From NCBI GenBank assembly GCA_005502445.1, contig SCPB01000001.1:62001-126000 (forward strand): a stretch of 64,000 nt of DNA. Reading direction: 5' to 3'. The DNA comes from Microbacteriaceae bacterium X2B (GTDB lineage: Bacteria > Actinomycetota > Actinomycetes > Actinomycetales > Microbacteriaceae). The notes under the pieces were generated by a model, which was not told the DNA's origin, made no database searches, and saw only the letters and a list, made by a program, of their open reading frames with translations. Shown here piece by piece: positions 62,505-64,000 of this stretch (its first letter is position 1; the number at the start of each line of letters is the position of its first letter). The position numbers and the translations under genes are program-made.

Positions 62505-62969
62505 ATGAACGGTGTGGCTGTCGTCGGCGAGTCGCTGCGGAACCGTCGCGCGGCCGCCGGACTCTCGCAACGGCAGCTCGCCACGCTCTCGGGAGTGCCG
62601 CAGCCCAACATCGCCGCCTACGAGAGCGGTCGGCGAAACCCCTCCTCCGAGACGCTCGATCGGCTGGTCGCGGCGCTCAGTGTTCCGACGATGGGCCGCG
62701 TGCGGGATGCGCGGGAGGCGATACTGCAGGCCGCCGAGCGGCGGCGGCTGAGTGACGTGCGGGTGTTCGGCTCGGTCGCGCGAGGCGAGGCGGGCCGTGG
62801 CTCCGATGTCGACCTCATCGTCCATCCGAGCCCCGAGACGTCGCTGTTCGACCTGGCGGGGTTTCAGGTCGAGGTTGAAGAACTGCTCGGTGTCGAGGTC
62901 GACGTGGTCTCCGACCGCGGAACGGGTGCGGTCATCGACCGCATCCGCGCCCAGGCGGTAGCGCTATGA
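62505..62969 (+). CDS. XRE helix-turn-helix fused to MNT nucleotidyltransferase (antitoxin)
   Basis: A 154-residue fusion protein. Residues 6-60 are an XRE domain (GESLRNRRAAAGLSQRQLAT, GVPQPNIAAYESGRRNPSSE). Residues 75-150 form a minimal nucleotidyltransferase with VRVFGSVARGEAGRGSDVDL, which holds the GSxxRG and DxD catalytic motif. In MNT-HEPN systems the MNT protein disarms the HEPN toxin by adding AMP to it. The XRE domain adds DNA binding for autoregulation. The stop overlaps the HEPN start (ATGA). Confidence 0.88.
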   Translation: MNGVAVVGESLRNRRAAAGLSQRQLATLSGVPQPNIAAYESGRRNPSSETLDRLVAALSVPTMGRVRDAREAILQAAERRRLSDVRVFGSVARGEAGRGSDVDLIVHPSPETSLFDLAGFQVEVEELLGVEVDVVSDRGTGAVIDRIRAQAVAL

Positions 62970-63307
62970 GCGACCAGGTCGACCGCACCCCCGAGATCCT
63001 CGCCGACATCGCCGGCTTCGCCGCCACGGCTCGACGTGTCGTCGATCGCGGTCGCGAGCGATTCGTCGACCCTGATGACGATGATCAGCGGCGCATCGCG
63101 CGCTCGCTCGTGGTCGACCTCTCAGCCGCTGCCGACCGGCTTCCCCCAGCGTTCCGCACCGCGCATCCCGCCATCGACTGGACTGGGATTCGCGCGGCGC
63201 GCAACTTCATCGCGCACGACTGCTCGGGCACCGACGACGAGATTCTGTGGCAAGTGGTCGCGGTGCAGTTTCCGGTGATCGTCGCGGCACTGGGCATCGA
63301 CGACTGA
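62966..63307 (+). CDS. HEPN domain toxin (DUF86 type) of the MNT pair
   Basis: A 113-residue all-helical protein with the HEPN RNase motif in GIRAARNFIAHDCSG (R-N-x3-H). It starts SDQVDRTPEILADIAGFAAT and overlaps the XRE-MNT gene by four bases. HEPN toxins cut RNA, and the partner nucleotidyltransferase blocks them by AMPylating a conserved residue near the motif; DUF86 members usually have a RxxxxHxY pattern. Here His is followed by Asp-Cys rather than x-Tyr, so the usual modified Tyr seems absent. Confidence 0.85.
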   Translation: MSDQVDRTPEILADIAGFAATARRVVDRGRERFVDPDDDDQRRIARSLVVDLSAAADRLPPAFRTAHPAIDWTGIRAARNFIAHDCSGTDDEILWQVVAVQFPVIVAALGIDD

Positions 63308-63337
63308 GTCCTGCTCACGCAGTCGCCAGAGGAGTCA

Positions 63338-63409
63338 CCGCGACACTCACGATGTACATGAATCCGGTCCGGATGTACAATTCGACCATGTCCATCGTGA
63401 GTGTCGCGG
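63338..63409. promoter_or_regulatory. Operator region of the Phd/YefM-RelE module with 17-bp inverted repeat
   Basis: Two TGTACA hexamers at 63353-63358 and 63374-63379 are 21 bases apart; TGTACA is the core of YefM-family operators. They lie inside a perfect 17-base inverted repeat, CCGCGACACTCACGATG at 63338 and its complement at 63393-63409, the right arm being within the antitoxin coding region. Confidence 0.75.
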
Positions 63410-63636
63410 ATGCCCGCAAACACCTCTCCGACGTCATCGCCCGTTCGAAGAGCGAGGCGGTGTTCATCGAGCGTCGCGGACAGCGTGCCGCTGTGGTTGT
63501 CAGTCCCGAGCAGTACGAGCGCATGCTCGAGGCAGTGGAGGACGTGGAAGACGTCGCGGCATTCGATGAGGCGGTGGCCGAAGAGGGCCCCAGCATTCCG
63601 TGGGCGCAGGTGAAGGCGGATCTGGGCTGGGCATGA
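63388..63636 (+). CDS. Phd/YefM-family antitoxin
   Basis: An 82-residue antitoxin. The Phd/YefM DNA-binding part is SIVSVADARKHLSDVIARSK, followed by RRGQRAAVVVSPEQYERMLE; the acidic C-terminus (AAFDEAVAEEGPSIPWAQVK) should bind and block the toxin. The ATG at 63388 follows the TGTACA operators directly. Its stop overlaps the toxin ATG by four bases. Confidence 0.9.
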   Translation: MSIVSVADARKHLSDVIARSKSEAVFIERRGQRAAVVVSPEQYERMLEAVEDVEDVAAFDEAVAEEGPSIPWAQVKADLGWA

Positions 63637-63890
63637 CCTACCGGATCGAGCTGCGCCCAGCCGCCGTTCGGGCGCTGAAGCAGATCGGCCACCAGGATCG
63701 CGATCGCATCCGCGGCGCGATCGCGCTTCTCGGCGAGGACCCCCGGCCACCGGGTGCGAAAGCACTTCGTGGACGGCCGGGGCTCCGAGTCCGCGTCGGC
63801 GACTATCGGATCATCTACGTCGTCGACGACGACGTACTCGTGGTCGTGGTCGTCACCCTCGGCCACCGTCGCGACGTCTACAGCCGCTGA
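63633..63890 (+). CDS. RelE/ParE-family toxin
   Basis: An 85-residue toxin with the RelE fold: YRIELRPAAVRALKQIGHQD, then GALRGRPGLRVRVGDYRIIY-type core (KALRGRPGLRVRVGDYRIIY) and a final HRRDVYSR. Basic residues in the core and the final Arg/Tyr suit an mRNA interferase acting at the ribosome. It forms a type II module with the Phd/YefM antitoxin through ATGA overlap. The longer in-frame start at 63600 is rejected. Confidence 0.9.
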   Translation: MTYRIELRPAAVRALKQIGHQDRDRIRGAIALLGEDPRPPGAKALRGRPGLRVRVGDYRIIYVVDDDVLVVVVVTLGHRRDVYSR

Positions 63891-64000
63891 CTGAGAATCG
63901 CCGACCGAGTCGCGTCACCGCAGCCGCCGCCGATCAGGGTGCGGGCGAAGGGGTCGATCGGCCTCAGCGCTCAGAGGCGTGGGCGCTCGCTCGGGGGGCG
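63891..64000. other. End of window, no gene called
   Basis: The last 110 bases are GC-rich and open in several frames on both strands; no start, domain or hairpin lets me decide whether a gene begins or ends here. Confidence 0.3.

Overview
The window is high-GC actinobacterial chromosome, most likely from Microbacteriaceae (Actinomycetota). The evidence is the GC-rich codon use, frequent GTG starts, and a family set typical of that group: DUF4244/TadE pilus genes, an XPB-type helicase with its helicase-associated partner, DUF3027, DUF2530, DUF3263, CIRCE-controlled groL without groES, and an IdeR-like regulator. I cannot name the genus from sequence alone.

Region 1 (1-9.1 kb): a partial lipoprotein and a secreted S1 protease abut a Tad-type pilus cluster whose tadC survives only as a 3' stub. 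The housekeeping run topA-tmk-holB-hydrolase and tRNA-Thr(CGU) follow. Region 2 (9.2-15.7 kb): an EamA-like transporter, an NADPH:FMN reductase, the metNIQ methionine importer, an FMN-dependent monooxygenase and msrB form a plausible sulfur-scavenging and methionine neighbourhood. Region 3 (15.8-25 kb): an acetyltransferase, DUF2332, DUF3263, a LytR_C protein fused to a cold-shock gene remnant, a DUF3048 lipoprotein, groL behind two CIRCE operators, an orphan WXG100 protein, a two-component system and a hydrolase. Region 4 (25-37.4 kb): an Abi/HEPN gene with a terminator-like hairpin just upstream, XPB helicase and partner, a cold-shock protein, serC, an IdeR-like regulator, a NlpC/P60 peptidase with a structured leader, an HNH nuclease, and an ECF sigma factor with its membrane partner.

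Region 5 (37.4-about 62.4 kb) is an integrated mobile element. It begins at tRNA-Arg(CCU), which lies wholly inside, and antisense to, the 3' end of a large serine recombinase gene. On the minus strand it carries a replication-relaxation protein, a TraG/VirD4-like coupling ATPase, an MT-A70 methyltransferase and small accessory genes. On the plus strand are a DUF6879/XRE-DUF5753 pair, a ribbon-helix-helix protein and DUF3846, followed by a contiguous defence operon: a tiny coupled ORF, an SNF2 helicase, type III Mod, type III Res and an OLD-like ATPase/nuclease. The right part holds a MerR-controlled thiol/disulfide redox cassette, bracketed by two paralogous HTH genes that share a 74-bp direct repeat with a tRNA-3'-end-like sequence.

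Region 6 (62.5-64 kb): two toxin-antitoxin modules, an XRE-MNT fusion with a HEPN toxin and a Phd/YefM antitoxin with a RelE/ParE toxin, each with a visible operator.

The strongest candidates for undescribed biology are the SNF2-Mod-Res-OLD operon, the Abi gene with a possible upstream small RNA, the HTH-repeat-flanked redox cassette, and two near-duplicate structured leaders in front of different element genes.
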